This document shows, piece after piece, positions 1-8,082 of a DNA stretch of 49,293 bases. Source of the DNA: DUEN01 sp024277095 (GTDB lineage: Bacteria; Chloroflexota; Anaerolineae; DUEN01); the NCBI GenBank assembly GCA_024277095.1, contig JAJRVX010000197.1, positions 1 through 49,293 of the forward strand. Direction: 5' to 3'. Every line of letters begins with the position of its first letter. The stretch's first letter is position 1. The notes below the pieces were generated by a model. That model ran no database searches. It was not told the DNA's origin and saw only the letters and a program-made list of their open reading frames with translations. Made by a program: the position numbers and the translations under genes.

Positions 1-1950
1 AGAGTGATCGCGGAGGGGACCACGCGTGGGGATCAGACGGTGAGCGGCGCCTGGCCTGCGTGGGTGGACCTGTCGCAGCCGCACACCTTCCGGGCGGAGA
101 TCAAGGAGGGCTCTCGCTGGTATGGGGAGTCCGGCAAGACCCCCATCTGCAAGTTGCGCCATCGCACGCGCAACGCGGCCACCGTCGATGGCGCGGTGGA
201 CGAGTGGGCGCAGATCGCCCCGAGCGCATCTGATGAGGCCTGGGTGACCATCCGCCTGGCGACGCCCTCTCCGCCCTCGTGTGAGGATCTCTCCCTCCAC
301 AGCCTGCGCTTTAAGGAGAGGGATCCGAGCCAGATCCTCGCCACCATTCGCAACGCCAGTTCCGTGCCGGCTCGGTTGGACCGGGTGACGTTCTACTGGC
401 CCAGCCATCCCGTCTATCCTCGCATGCGGGTGGACTGGCTCAAGCTGAACAATAAGGTCATCTGGGATGGGAGCAGCCGGAAGCATCCGCTCGAGGTGGA
501 GCTGCATAGCTCGGCGCGGAAGCGCACTGTGGCGCCCGGCGAGGAGGCGAAATGGGTCGCGGATATCGACTACGGCCCCAAGCGGATGGACCAGGCCTTC
601 CGCATCGAGCAGTTCGGCCTGGAGATCGCTGTGAACCTGAGCGGCATCCAGTGTAAGCTGGAGCTCCCGCCGGAGCCGCAACCTCCGGCCTCCTGCGAGG
701 ACTTCACCGTGACCGATCTGCGCTTCGATCCGGATCACGGAGATACCTTGCTGGCCACCGTGCGCAATGAGACCGGGGTGCCGATCCTGCTCAATCGCAT
801 CGTCTTCGACTGGCCGAAGCTCGAGGGCTATCCTAAGATGCAGCTTGACTGGTTCAAGCTGCGGGGGAAGAAGATCTGGAACGGCAACAGCAAGAAGCAT
901 CCGACGGATGTGAAGCTCGTCGGCTCGCGAGCCAAGCGTGCGCTCGAGCCGGGCGAGGAGGCCACATGGGCGGTGAACATCGATCACGGCCCCAGGCCGC
1001 TGGCCAGCTCCCTCCGCATCGAGCAGTTCGGCGTCACCATGTATGCGCAGGTGGGGGATTCCCAGTGCGTGGCGTCTGTCGAGCCCACCGCCTCGCCGAC
1101 GCCGGAACCTACCTCGACGCCAGAGCCGACAGACACACCGGAGCCGACGGACACGCCAGAGCCTACATCAACTCCGGAGCCGACGGACACGCCGGAGCCC
1201 ACATCGACCCCGGAGCCTACATCGACTCCAGAGTTGACGCCGACGCCGACATCGACGCCTGCGGTGGGTGGACCGCCGGTGGATGGGAACCCAGACGATG
1301 TGTCAGGAGGTAGTCAGATCTGCCTCTATCAGGCCGGCGATCCCACCCATCAGCTGGCTCGCATTCAGTACATGCAGGTCGTTGCCAGCGATGGGACGCC
1401 ACAGCTTCACGTGGCCCTCATCCTCGACAAATCCTTTGTGGACAACACGTATGGGGCCAATTCGCTGGGGTACTACGACAAGCGAGGGCGTCCTAAGCAG
1501 CACAAATTCCGACACCTGGTAGGCAGCGACCATGCGCAGCTTTACTTCGAGGACGCCAACGGCCGGCGCGTGCTTGAGGTCAAAGTCGACTACATCAGCC
1601 GCTCCGATGCCTTCCCGTCGGGATACGGTTCGCTGGGGGTGCTCGGAGGGGATGGCGGGGTGATCCTGGGAGATCCCGCGTGGGTCCTGGCCACCGGCAC
1701 ATCTCTCAGCTATAACTTCAACGAGTTGGGATATGTGCTGACGCAGGACTCGCCGGCTACGGACGCGAACTATACGCCGAACCCCGCGTACCCGGATTGG
1801 ATCTACGACGTGGTGTACGAGATGCGCATCGACATGGCGGCCTTTGGGCAGGCCGGGCTGGGGAACATCGGCATCGATCACGTGCACGCCTCACCCAGCA
1901 AGGCGGGGGTGAATTCTCTGCCTGTCGTGCCCGGCCCCTGCGTTCCATAG
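1..1950 (+). CDS. Secreted-type repeat-domain protein with TP-rich linker (5' end outside window)
   Basis: The frame is open to the first base, so the N-terminus and any signal peptide lie upstream; the GTG at position 4 need not be the start. Two related domains of about 125 residues follow each other (about 92-219 and 230-358). Both begin SCED, share a Leu-Arg-Phe strand, a 'TVRN/TIRN' motif and a 'W...K..W.G.S.KHP' segment, and end with a Cys. A linker (about 360-420) is built of repeated TPEPT units with alternating S and D, typical of extracellular proteins. The C-terminal 225 residues form a separate, probably beta-rich domain that I do not recognise. Function is unknown; an exported, possibly surface-associated role is inferred from the linker. 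A strong hairpin follows the stop codon. Confidence 0.75.
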   Translation, partial: RVIAEGTTRGDQTVSGAWPAWVDLSQPHTFRAEIKEGSRWYGESGKTPICKLRHRTRNAATVDGAVDEWAQIAPSASDEAWVTIRLATPSPPSCEDLSLHSLRFKERDPSQILATIRNASSVPARLDRVTFYWPSHPVYPRMRVDWLKLNNKVIWDGSSRKHPLEVELHSSARKRTVAPGEEAKWVADIDYGPKRMDQAFRIEQFGLEIAVNLSGIQCKLELPPEPQPPASCEDFTVTDLRFDPDHGDTLLATVRNETGVPILLNRIVFDWPKLEGYPKMQLDWFKLRGKKIWNGNSKKHPTDVKLVGSRAKRALEPGEEATWAVNIDHGPRPLASSLRIEQFGVTMYAQVGDSQCVASVEPTASPTPEPTSTPEPTDTPEPTDTPEPTSTPEPTDTPEPTSTPEPTSTPELTPTPTSTPAVGGPPVDGNPDDVSGGSQICLYQAGDPTHQLARIQYMQVVASDGTPQLHVALILDKSFVDNTYGANSLGYYDKRGRPKQHKFRHLVGSDHAQLYFEDANGRRVLEVKVDYISRSDAFPSGYGSLGVLGGDGGVILGDPAWVLATGTSLSYNFNELGYVLTQDSPATDANYTPNPAYPDWIYDVVYEMRIDMAAFGQAGLGNIGIDHVHASPSKAGVNSLPVVPGPCVP

Positions 1951-1987
1951 GACTTGCTCATGGTCGGGTTGGCCATATGCGGCAAGA

Positions 1988-2013
1988 GGGGGGAGCCACG
2001 GCTCCCCCCTTTG
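1988..2013 (+). terminator. Rho-independent terminator-like hairpin
   Basis: A 9-bp perfect stem (GGGGGGAGC pairing with GCTCCCCCC, 1988-1996 with 2001-2009) has a 4-nt loop and is followed by TTT. It lies 38 nt after the stop of the plus-strand gene and before the 3' end of the minus-strand pyruvate kinase gene, so it may serve both convergent genes. The U-run is short. Confidence 0.65.
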
Positions 2014-2051
2014 GCCATTCCCCGGTGGCCATCACCCACCATAGCGCCGCT

Positions 2052-3827
2052 TTACCTCGTCGGTTTGGGCCCATATGTGATCGGAGGGCCCTCCTTCCGC
2101 TCCTCGATCACGCCCCGCAGAGGGTCCAGCAGCACCATCTGCCCATCCTTCAGGTGGTCCAGCGCGTCGCCAACGCCGATCACGGCTGGTACACCCAGCT
2201 CCGTGGCCAGCAGCGCCCCGTGACATTCCAGATTCCCCTCCGCCAGGATCAGGCCCGCGGCCCGGCGCAGCAACTCGATGAAGGTCCGATCCGTGCGGTG
2301 GGTGGCGATGATCTCGTTGGGTTCTACCCGGGTATCGGGGGGAAGCGGTGGCTCCAGCCGCCGAATATGCCCGATCACGGAGTGGCTGCCGATCCCCTGA
2401 CCACGCGCCAGCACCCGGGCGATCTCCTGCACCTTCATGAGATCGGTGGTGCCCGGAGCGCTGCCCGCCGATCCGGCCGTGACGACCACGGTGTCCCCCT
2501 CGTTGACATACCCGTGCTCTCGGGCTGCCCGCACCGCGTCCGCGATCATGGCGTCCGTGCTCCTGGCGCGCATGGAGAACAACGGCTCCACGCCCCAGTA
2601 CAACGTCAGCTGGCGTTGCGCGATGAGGCTGGGAGTGACCGCGACGATGGTGCAGGGTGGGCGGAATCGGGATAGGAGCCGGGCCGTGTAGCCGCTTGCC
2701 GTGGGGGCGATGATGGCTGCGGCCTTCAGATTGATGGCCGTGTCCACGCTGGCGTGGGCTACCGCCTCGGCGACCACGCGCGGCCAGCGAGGCGCCCGGT
2801 TCACGGGGCGGAGGGCCTGTTCCGCCGCCTCCGCGATGCGGGCCATCGTCCGCACCGCCTCGATGGGGTATTTGCCGATGGCCGTCTCGCCGGACAGCAT
2901 GATGGCGTCCGTGCCGTCCAGGATGGCGTTGGCCACATCGGAGGCCTCCGCCCGCGTGGGGCGTGGGTTACGGATCATGGAGTCCAGCATCTGGGTGGCC
3001 GTGATGACGGGCACGCCTGCCTGATTGCACTTGGCGATGATCTCCTTCTGGATCATGGGCACGGCCTCGGGCGAGGTCTCGATGCCCAGATCGCCGCGGG
3101 CTATCATGATCCCGTCCGCCGCCTCGATGATGGCGTCGATGTTCTGCACGGCCTCCGGCTTCTCGATCTTGGCGATCACGGGGATGGGGCGCGCCAGGTC
3201 GCTGAGAGCGACGATCATTTCCTTCAGAGCGCATACCTCATCGGCCGTGCGCACGAAGGACAGGGCGATCCAGTCTGCCTGATGGGCTACCGCGAATTTC
3301 AGGTCTTCCTTGTCCTTCTCCGTGATAGCCGTGATGTCCAGCGGGACGTTGGGCAGGTTCATCCCTTTGTGGGATGTGAGCACGCCGCCGGTGATCACCT
3401 CGCATCTCACCTCATCTGTGTCGATCTCACGCACGCGCAGCTCCAGGAGCCCGTCGTCGATGAGGATGCGGTCGTCGGGATGCACGGATCGCGGCAGCTC
3501 GGTGAATTGGACGGGGATGCGGCCGGGCTGTCCTATCTCCGAGGCGGTGGTGAGCACCACCGTGGTGCCCGGCTCCAGCCGGATGCCTCCGGGGGGCAGT
3601 TCGCCCACGCGCAGCCGGGGGCCCTGTAGATCGACCAGGATGCCCACCGGGTGGCCGATCTTTTCCGCCGCGGCCCGGATACGGTGGATGTCCTCCTCAT
3701 GGGCGGCCTGGTCTCCGTGCGAGAAGTTGAGCCGGGCCACGTCCATACCCGCTTCGATCAGCCGGACCAGGGTCTCTGGGGCTCGGCTGGCCGGGCCGAT
3801 GGTGCACACGATCTTCGTTCGCAGCAT
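2052..3827 (-). CDS. pyk: Pyruvate kinase with C-terminal PEP-utilising (swivel) domain
   Basis: Converts phosphoenolpyruvate and ADP to pyruvate and ATP, the last step of glycolysis, in the cytoplasm. The 591-residue product opens with TKIVCTIGPAS and the N-S-H pocket 'ARLNFSHG'. It carries the catalytic Lys in 'IAKIEKPEA' (K220) and the metal/PEP site 'MIARGDLGIE' (about 241-250). The usual allosteric domain ends near residue 475. About 115 extra residues follow and resemble the phosphohistidine swivel domain of PEP-utilising enzymes ('GLILAEGNLECHGALLATEL', His536 in the expected place). Such an extension is known in Bacillus-type pyruvate kinases. The start ATG at 3827 follows AGGAGG. The gene stands alone; a heptamer-repeat hairpin lies just upstream. 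Confidence 0.97.
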   Translation of the reverse strand: MLRTKIVCTIGPASRAPETLVRLIEAGMDVARLNFSHGDQAAHEEDIHRIRAAAEKIGHPVGILVDLQGPRLRVGELPPGGIRLEPGTTVVLTTASEIGQPGRIPVQFTELPRSVHPDDRILIDDGLLELRVREIDTDEVRCEVITGGVLTSHKGMNLPNVPLDITAITEKDKEDLKFAVAHQADWIALSFVRTADEVCALKEMIVALSDLARPIPVIAKIEKPEAVQNIDAIIEAADGIMIARGDLGIETSPEAVPMIQKEIIAKCNQAGVPVITATQMLDSMIRNPRPTRAEASDVANAILDGTDAIMLSGETAIGKYPIEAVRTMARIAEAAEQALRPVNRAPRWPRVVAEAVAHASVDTAINLKAAAIIAPTASGYTARLLSRFRPPCTIVAVTPSLIAQRQLTLYWGVEPLFSMRARSTDAMIADAVRAAREHGYVNEGDTVVVTAGSAGSAPGTTDLMKVQEIARVLARGQGIGSHSVIGHIRRLEPPLPPDTRVEPNEIIATHRTDRTFIELLRRAAGLILAEGNLECHGALLATELGVPAVIGVGDALDHLKDGQMVLLDPLRGVIEERKEGPPITYGPKPTR

Positions 3828-3837
3828 AAACCTCCTC

Positions 3838-3908
3838 GTTGGACGAAAGGCGGAGGACGGCAGATGAAAGACTCGCCTTCGTCTGCCGTCCTTTCCGCCT
3901 TCCGCCTA
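3838..3908. repeat. Heptanucleotide repeat array with orientation switch (array 1)
   Basis: From 3838 the sequence reads in 7-bp units (GTTGGAC, GAAAGGC, GGAGGAC and two more). After an 8-nt spacer at 3873-3880 it continues with inverted units (GTCTGCC, GTCCTTT, CCGCCTT, CCGCCTA). The arms 3847-3864 and 3882-3901 are complementary apart from a 2-nt bulge, so the array forms a large hairpin. It lies between vapC and pyk, both read on the minus strand. Confidence 0.7.
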
Positions 3909-3982
3909 TCGGTCAAGCTCAGCCGCCCGCTGGCGCTTCCGCGGAGGCGGGTCGGCTATAGCGAATGTTAGACTGTCGTATG

Positions 3983-4372
3983 CTACGGATAGGATAACAG
4001 ATCGAGGTTAGCGATAAACCGATAGTCGCGCTGATTTTTGGAAGCGAGAGGATAGTTCCAACTCAATGCAGTGGCAGCGATAAATGCATCTGCAATAAGC
4101 AATCCGTGACTCAAGCGATACCGCTGTAGTAATTCGACCGCTTTGTCAGAGATAGCCTCGTTGATCTTGAGAATCCGGAAATGCCTGAGAAACCGTTCCA
4201 GAGCCCGCAATTCTGCCTTATTACTACATCCAACGATAAGCTCCATCTGCGTGACGACACTCACGGCAAGCCGTGAGCTACGCTCAAGCTCTTGGAGATA
4301 GTCAACGGCCTCGCTGAGACCACGGCCGGCATCGATGAGGATATCCGTGTCAACAACAGTGAGCCCTGCCAC
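3983..4372 (-). CDS. PIN-domain ribonuclease, VapC-type toxin
   Basis: A probable toxin of a type II toxin-antitoxin pair; PIN-domain VapC proteins are metal-dependent RNases. The chosen GTG start (4372, four bases after the antitoxin stop) gives about 129 residues beginning with the first acidic motif 'VVDTDILID'. The second motif is 'VTQMELIVG' (conserved Glu) and the third 'LLIADAFIAATAL' (conserved Asp), so the acidic centre looks intact. A further GTG at 4390 and a longer frame to 4417 would overlap the antitoxin. The gene is coupled directly to the upstream antitoxin and shares its promoter. The target RNA cannot be inferred. Confidence 0.85.
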   Translation of the reverse strand: MAGLTVVDTDILIDAGRGLSEAVDYLQELERSSRLAVSVVTQMELIVGCSNKAELRALERFLRHFRILKINEAISDKAVELLQRYRLSHGLLIADAFIAATALSWNYPLASKNQRDYRFIANLDLLSYP

Positions 4373-4376
4373 GGTC

Positions 4377-4610
4377 TCAGCCCCACTCACGTGCTCGTAC
4401 AGTACGGACCCATGCACTGCTATCCGTCATATCTGTGCGATCACACCATATGCCGATAAAGGGTTCGTCCTTTAAAGCTGGTAGACTATCTATATCCTCA
4501 GGCGGCTCTTGGGCATAGCGAAGACGCAGAAAAGCAATGAAATCTGCCACCAACTGTTGCGCCATCGGTGGAAGAGCGGTTAGATCGCGCAGAATCTGTT
4601 CTCGGTTCAT
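4377..4610 (-). CDS. VapB/DUF2281-like antitoxin
   Basis: A 77-residue acidic protein directly upstream of the PIN toxin on the same strand. The N-terminal half (through 'VADFIAFLRLRYA') is helical and resembles DUF2281-type antitoxins. The C-terminal half ends 'DSSAWVRTVRAREWG', a tail common in antitoxins that neutralise PIN toxins. Such proteins bind the toxin and repress their own operon. A good promoter lies about 50 nt upstream. The assignment rests on size, position and the C-terminal motif. Confidence 0.8.
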   Translation of the reverse strand: MNREQILRDLTALPPMAQQLVADFIAFLRLRYAQEPPEDIDSLPALKDEPFIGIWCDRTDMTDSSAWVRTVRAREWG

Positions 4611-4659
4611 CGGACCACCTCGATGATAACCCGATTAGAGACATAGCTTCCTACCCGAG

Positions 4660-4688
4660 ATTATACCACTTCGCTGCCAGTGCGTCTA
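4660..4688 (-). promoter_or_regulatory. Sigma70-type promoter for vapBC
   Basis: On the minus strand TAGACG (4683-4688), a 17-nt spacer and TATAAT (4660-4665). The predicted transcript starts near 4653, about 43 nt before the antitoxin ATG. The -35 overlaps the end of galT. Confidence 0.6.
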
Positions 4689-5753
4689 GGATGTGGAGGC
4701 AGCGGCCTGATGTCTCTTGTAATGAACCTCCGGCAGCTCGCGCAGTCGCTCCGCGGCGGCCTCTGGCGTCAGGTCACGCTGAGGATTGGCCAGCATCTCG
4801 TATCCCACCATGAACTTGCGCACCGTGGCCGATCGCAGCAGCGGCGGGTAGTAGTGGGCATGCAGATGCCACTCCGGGTGATCCCGGCCGTCGGTCGGCT
4901 GTTGATGGAATCCCATGCTATAGGGGAAGGAGACCTCGAACAGGTTGTCATAGCGAGTGGTCAGCCGGCGGATGATGTTGGCCAGCCCGTCGCGCTCCTC
5001 GTCGGACAATTCCGCCAGGGAGGGCACATGTCGCCGGGCGATCAGCAGCATCTCGAACGGCCAGTTGGCCCAGAAGGGCACCAGGGCCACGAAATGCTCG
5101 TTGGCGCACACGATCCGCTCGTTCAGCCTCTCCTCCAGAGTGACGTAGTCGCACAGCAGACAGCCCCCGCGCTCCTCTCGGTAGGTGTCCAGTGAGATCT
5201 GCTCCTTGCTGGGCTCCACCGGCATCGTCTCGTTGGCCCAGATCTGCCCGTGTGGATGGGGGTTGCTGCATCCCATCATGGCGCCTTTGTTCTCGAAGAT
5301 CTGGACGTAGTGGATCCACGGGTTGGCGCCCAGGCTCAGGTACTCCTCCGTCCAGACGTCCACCACCCGCCGGATGTCCGGCTCCTCCATCTCCGGCAGG
5401 GTCAGGTCGTGCCGGGGAGAGAAGCAGATGACGCGGCAGGTACCCCGCTCGCTGCGGGCGATCAGCAGCCCCGACTCGTTCACCTCGCCCGGAGGCACGT
5501 CCGGCAGCAGGGCGGCGAAGTCGTTGGTGAAGACGAAGGTGCTGGTGTATTGCGGGTTGCGTACGCCCCCCGCCCGGGTGTTCCCGGGACACAGGTAGCA
5601 GTTAGGATCGTACGCGGGCCGCTCGTCGGGTGGTGGCTTCTCCACCTGACCCTGCCAGGGTCGTTTGGTGCGGTGCGGCGAAACCAGGATCCACTCCCGT
5701 GTCAGCGGGTTGAATCGTCGATGAGGATCGTCGTTCCTATTGAAGGCACGCAT
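4686..5753 (-). CDS. galT: Galactose-1-phosphate uridylyltransferase
   Basis: Leloir pathway enzyme that exchanges UMP between UDP-glucose and galactose-1-phosphate in the cytoplasm. The 355-residue length is typical. The zinc ligands C52 and C55 ('CYLCPGN') and H115 are present. The active-site motif 'SNPHPHGQIW' carries the His166-Pro-His168 pair, whose second His is the uridylylated nucleophile. A second CxxC-like site occurs near residue 198 ('CLLCD'). galK and galE are not in the window, so the enzyme may serve the glycoside locus further along. The start ATG at 5753 is the first Met before the conserved N-terminal 'RFNPLTREWILVSPHR'. Confidence 0.97.
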   Translation of the reverse strand: MRAFNRNDDPHRRFNPLTREWILVSPHRTKRPWQGQVEKPPPDERPAYDPNCYLCPGNTRAGGVRNPQYTSTFVFTNDFAALLPDVPPGEVNESGLLIARSERGTCRVICFSPRHDLTLPEMEEPDIRRVVDVWTEEYLSLGANPWIHYVQIFENKGAMMGCSNPHPHGQIWANETMPVEPSKEQISLDTYREERGGCLLCDYVTLEERLNERIVCANEHFVALVPFWANWPFEMLLIARRHVPSLAELSDEERDGLANIIRRLTTRYDNLFEVSFPYSMGFHQQPTDGRDHPEWHLHAHYYPPLLRSATVRKFMVGYEMLANPQRDLTPEAAAERLRELPEVHYKRHQAAASTS

Positions 5754-5793
5754 GGGGCTCTCGTCCTTGCATCCGGATGTGAATCCATTTCCT

Positions 5794-5838
5794 GTAGGGG
5801 CGGGTCTCAGACCGGGCGGGTCTCAGACCTGCCCCTAC
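5794..5838. repeat. GTAG-type palindromic repeat, copy A
   Basis: An imperfect inverted repeat with outer arms GTAGGGGCGGGTCTCAGACC (5794-5813) and GGTCTCAGACCTGCCCCTAC (5819-5838). Each arm also contains the small palindrome GGTCTCAGACC. It starts 5 nt after the stop codon of the minus-strand DUF4091 gene. Copies B and C of the same family are near 8060 and 41260. Confidence 0.8.
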
Positions 5839-5842
5839 TACA

Positions 5843-7612
5843 TCATCCCGTTGTCAAAGCGGCGATGATCTCGGCGCGGGCGGCCGCGTAGTCGGCCGGA
5901 TCCAGCGAATACAACGCCTCCGGTGGCGTGTGATCGACGTCGGCGAAGTCGGTCAGATCTTGGGCGCGCATCACGCGAGCGAAGGCTCGATCCAGCGCCT
6001 CGGCGACCGTGGGATCTTCAGACGCCCGCTCCCGGGCCATCGCGATCAGCTCGAAGTCCTGAATGCCGGCCAGCAACGTCTCGGTGCGCAGGGTGCGCAC
6101 CGGCCTGCCGTCGTGTCCGGGGTAGACGAAGAACATGTCGCCCGTGCGCCATCGCGGGAAGCGGAAGCCGGGGCGTCTCCACGGATCCGCGGGCCAGCAG
6201 GTGAACGCCCAGCGCAGGAACCCGTCCAGCTTTTGCCAGGCGGTGAACCAGCCCTGCACGCGCCCCTCGATGGAAGGGGACGTGACGAAGTTGTTCGGCC
6301 GTTCGGGCACGCAGCAGACGTACCAGCAGAATCGGTCGCCGCGCTCCTGGACGATCTGCTGCCGCCGTCGGCTGGCCTCGGCCTGCGCGCCCATGCCGTG
6401 CAGCACGGGTACCCAGTCGGCCACGTCGTCCAGGAATTCGTCCATGAACTCCATGTGGTAGAAGGGGATCTTGATCCTGGCGCCCGGCAGAACCTGGTGC
6501 AGGAAGTCCACCCGCTGACGGAACAGCGCGGCGTCGCTGGGCTCGTCGGCGGTGAAGCGGGTGATCTCCCACCAGCCGCGGGCCTTTAGATGATCCCCCA
6601 GGGCGCTCAGATACTGGCGCAGCTCATCCTGGTGGCGCAGCCAGGTGATGCGGCCGCTGCCCTCGTCGTAGCAGGCCAGCCGGATGTTGTCCGGGTGATC
6701 GACCAGGGGACGGCCGAACTCGTCGCCCCACGCGGCCAGCAGCCCCAACACCTCGATCTCCCGGTCGATCCCCAGGCGCATGTACGTCTCCACGTAGCGA
6801 TCCAGGCACGAGAAGTCGAAGCGCAGCGAGCCGTCCGGGCGGCGGTAGATCCCCACGATGTTGTACTCGTGCAGGTTCGAGGGGTAATCCGTGTCATGGC
6901 GGCAGTTCTGCCCCGCCCACGGGCTGTCGGAAGCGATGATGGTGATCGCCTTCTGGCCCAGGCGGGCCAGCTCGGCGGCGTAGCGCTCGATCAGCTCCCA
7001 GTGCGCCTCGGACCAGAGCGGCACGTGATGGCCGCGGGCGATCCCGGTGGGGTGTTGCCAGAGATCCAGGTGATGGTGAAAGTCTCGCGGCTCGGGCAAC
7101 GCCAGCGGGACGAGGTCCAACGTCACCTCCGCCTGTCCCACCGCCTCTTCATCTTCGAAGTCCTCCGCTCGCAGCAGGGTGATGGGGAGGTTGTATCGAC
7201 CGGCGGGCGCGTCGGCCGGGAGGCGAAAGCTGAGCCAGAGCGCCTGGGGCATCCCCGCGAGCACCTCGATGCTCTCCTGGTGCAGGAGTGGATCGGCGAT
7301 CAGGAGCTTCCCGGTGTCCGCCGGGACCAGGCCCACCCAGTTGAAGGTGACCGCATCCGGCCACGTGGTCCCATCCGGGCCGGCGAGCGGCCCCACAGCC
7401 ACGCGCAGCCGCGGTGTAGGCGTCCAGTGCAGCAGCGCGGCATCGCCCCAGGTGGCGAGCACCGTCCCCTCCGGCTGGATGACGAGCTGACAGGCTACGG
7501 TCTCGTTGCGCAGCGCCTGCAGGGAGAAGGCATGGCGATCCCAGGCCAACTGCGTGGGGGCGTCGGAACGGTATTTGTAGGTGTCATAGGTAAGCGTATA
7601 GCGAATTGTCAC
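5843..7612 (-). CDS. DUF4091 domain protein, glycoside-hydrolase-like
   Basis: A 589-residue protein. Its N-terminal part (about 1-190) looks like a beta-sandwich ('NETVACQLVIQPEG'). The rest looks like a TIM-barrel fold with 'WWEITRFTADEPSD' (about 325-338) and a C-terminal helix region including 'LRTETLLAGIQDFELI', hallmarks I associate with DUF4091. Members are often found in polysaccharide loci and are presumed glycosidases, but activity is not established. There is no signal peptide, so a cytoplasmic location is likely. The start is GTG at 7612, preceded by a clear AAGGAGG. Its stop sits next to palindromic repeat copy A. Confidence 0.8.
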   Translation of the reverse strand: MTIRYTLTYDTYKYRSDAPTQLAWDRHAFSLQALRNETVACQLVIQPEGTVLATWGDAALLHWTPTPRLRVAVGPLAGPDGTTWPDAVTFNWVGLVPADTGKLLIADPLLHQESIEVLAGMPQALWLSFRLPADAPAGRYNLPITLLRAEDFEDEEAVGQAEVTLDLVPLALPEPRDFHHHLDLWQHPTGIARGHHVPLWSEAHWELIERYAAELARLGQKAITIIASDSPWAGQNCRHDTDYPSNLHEYNIVGIYRRPDGSLRFDFSCLDRYVETYMRLGIDREIEVLGLLAAWGDEFGRPLVDHPDNIRLACYDEGSGRITWLRHQDELRQYLSALGDHLKARGWWEITRFTADEPSDAALFRQRVDFLHQVLPGARIKIPFYHMEFMDEFLDDVADWVPVLHGMGAQAEASRRRQQIVQERGDRFCWYVCCVPERPNNFVTSPSIEGRVQGWFTAWQKLDGFLRWAFTCWPADPWRRPGFRFPRWRTGDMFFVYPGHDGRPVRTLRTETLLAGIQDFELIAMARERASEDPTVAEALDRAFARVMRAQDLTDFADVDHTPPEALYSLDPADYAAARAEIIAALTTG

Positions 7613-7645
7613 AATGCCTCCTTAAGTTAACCATCAGCTCCTGCT

Positions 7646-8018
7646 TCATAATAGCACGCCTTCCTGCTCAATGATGGATCGTGGAGAAGATGGTACTTCC
7701 TCATCCCATGACCAGGCTAACCTCAATCCCCGGGTCGATGTCCAGAAGAAGGGAGACCACGCGATAGTACTCGCGCGGATCGAGGCCCCACGCGGCCAGA
7801 TCCACGTCGGAATGCATGTCGAAAGGGCCACCGCGAGCCAGGGAGCCGAATAATACCACCTTGGTGGCGCCAAATTCATCCTTTAACATCTCCGCCGCCT
7901 TGCGGGCGACGGCCATGGCGCGCACACGTCGTTCGGCGAGAGCTCGTTGCCTCTGAGCCCACCGCCGCCGGGCCCCCTCACGATATTCAGCCCATTTCTC
8001 CGCTGTGATCTCGCTCAT
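7646..8018 (-). pseudogene. MNT-type nucleotidyltransferase domain gene with a C-terminal frameshift
   Basis: From ATG 8018 the product has a helical N-terminus and the nucleotidyltransferase signature 'VVLFGSLARGGPF..HSDVDLA' (GS...DxD). As it stands it stops at 7701, just after 'GIEVSLVMG'. Deleting one C from the CCC run at 7705-7707 restores a frame reading 'VMDEEVPSSPRSIIEQEGVLL' to a stop at 7646. That is the usual end of this family ('slr..I..eGv.l'). Either a one-base insertion truncated the protein or there is a sequencing error. The catalytic motif lies before the break. No HEPN partner gene is adjacent. MNT proteins are typically antitoxins or AMP-transferring partners of HEPN toxins. 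Confidence 0.75.
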
Positions 8019-8051
8019 GATCTCATATCCTCGCACGTGAGGTAGGGGCGG

Positions 8052-8082
8052 GGTAGGGGCAGGTCTCAGACCTGCCCCTACC
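8052..8082. repeat. GTAG-type palindromic repeat, copy B (perfect)
   Basis: A perfect palindrome of 15-nt arms around one central base; the left arm is GGTAGGGGCAGGTCT. Its right edge overlaps the first base of the mutS stop codon as seen on the plus strand, so mutS terminates at the element border. A partial extra copy (GGTAGGGGCGG) precedes it at 8041-8051. It could form a hairpin at the 3' end of the mutS transcript. Confidence 0.85.
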
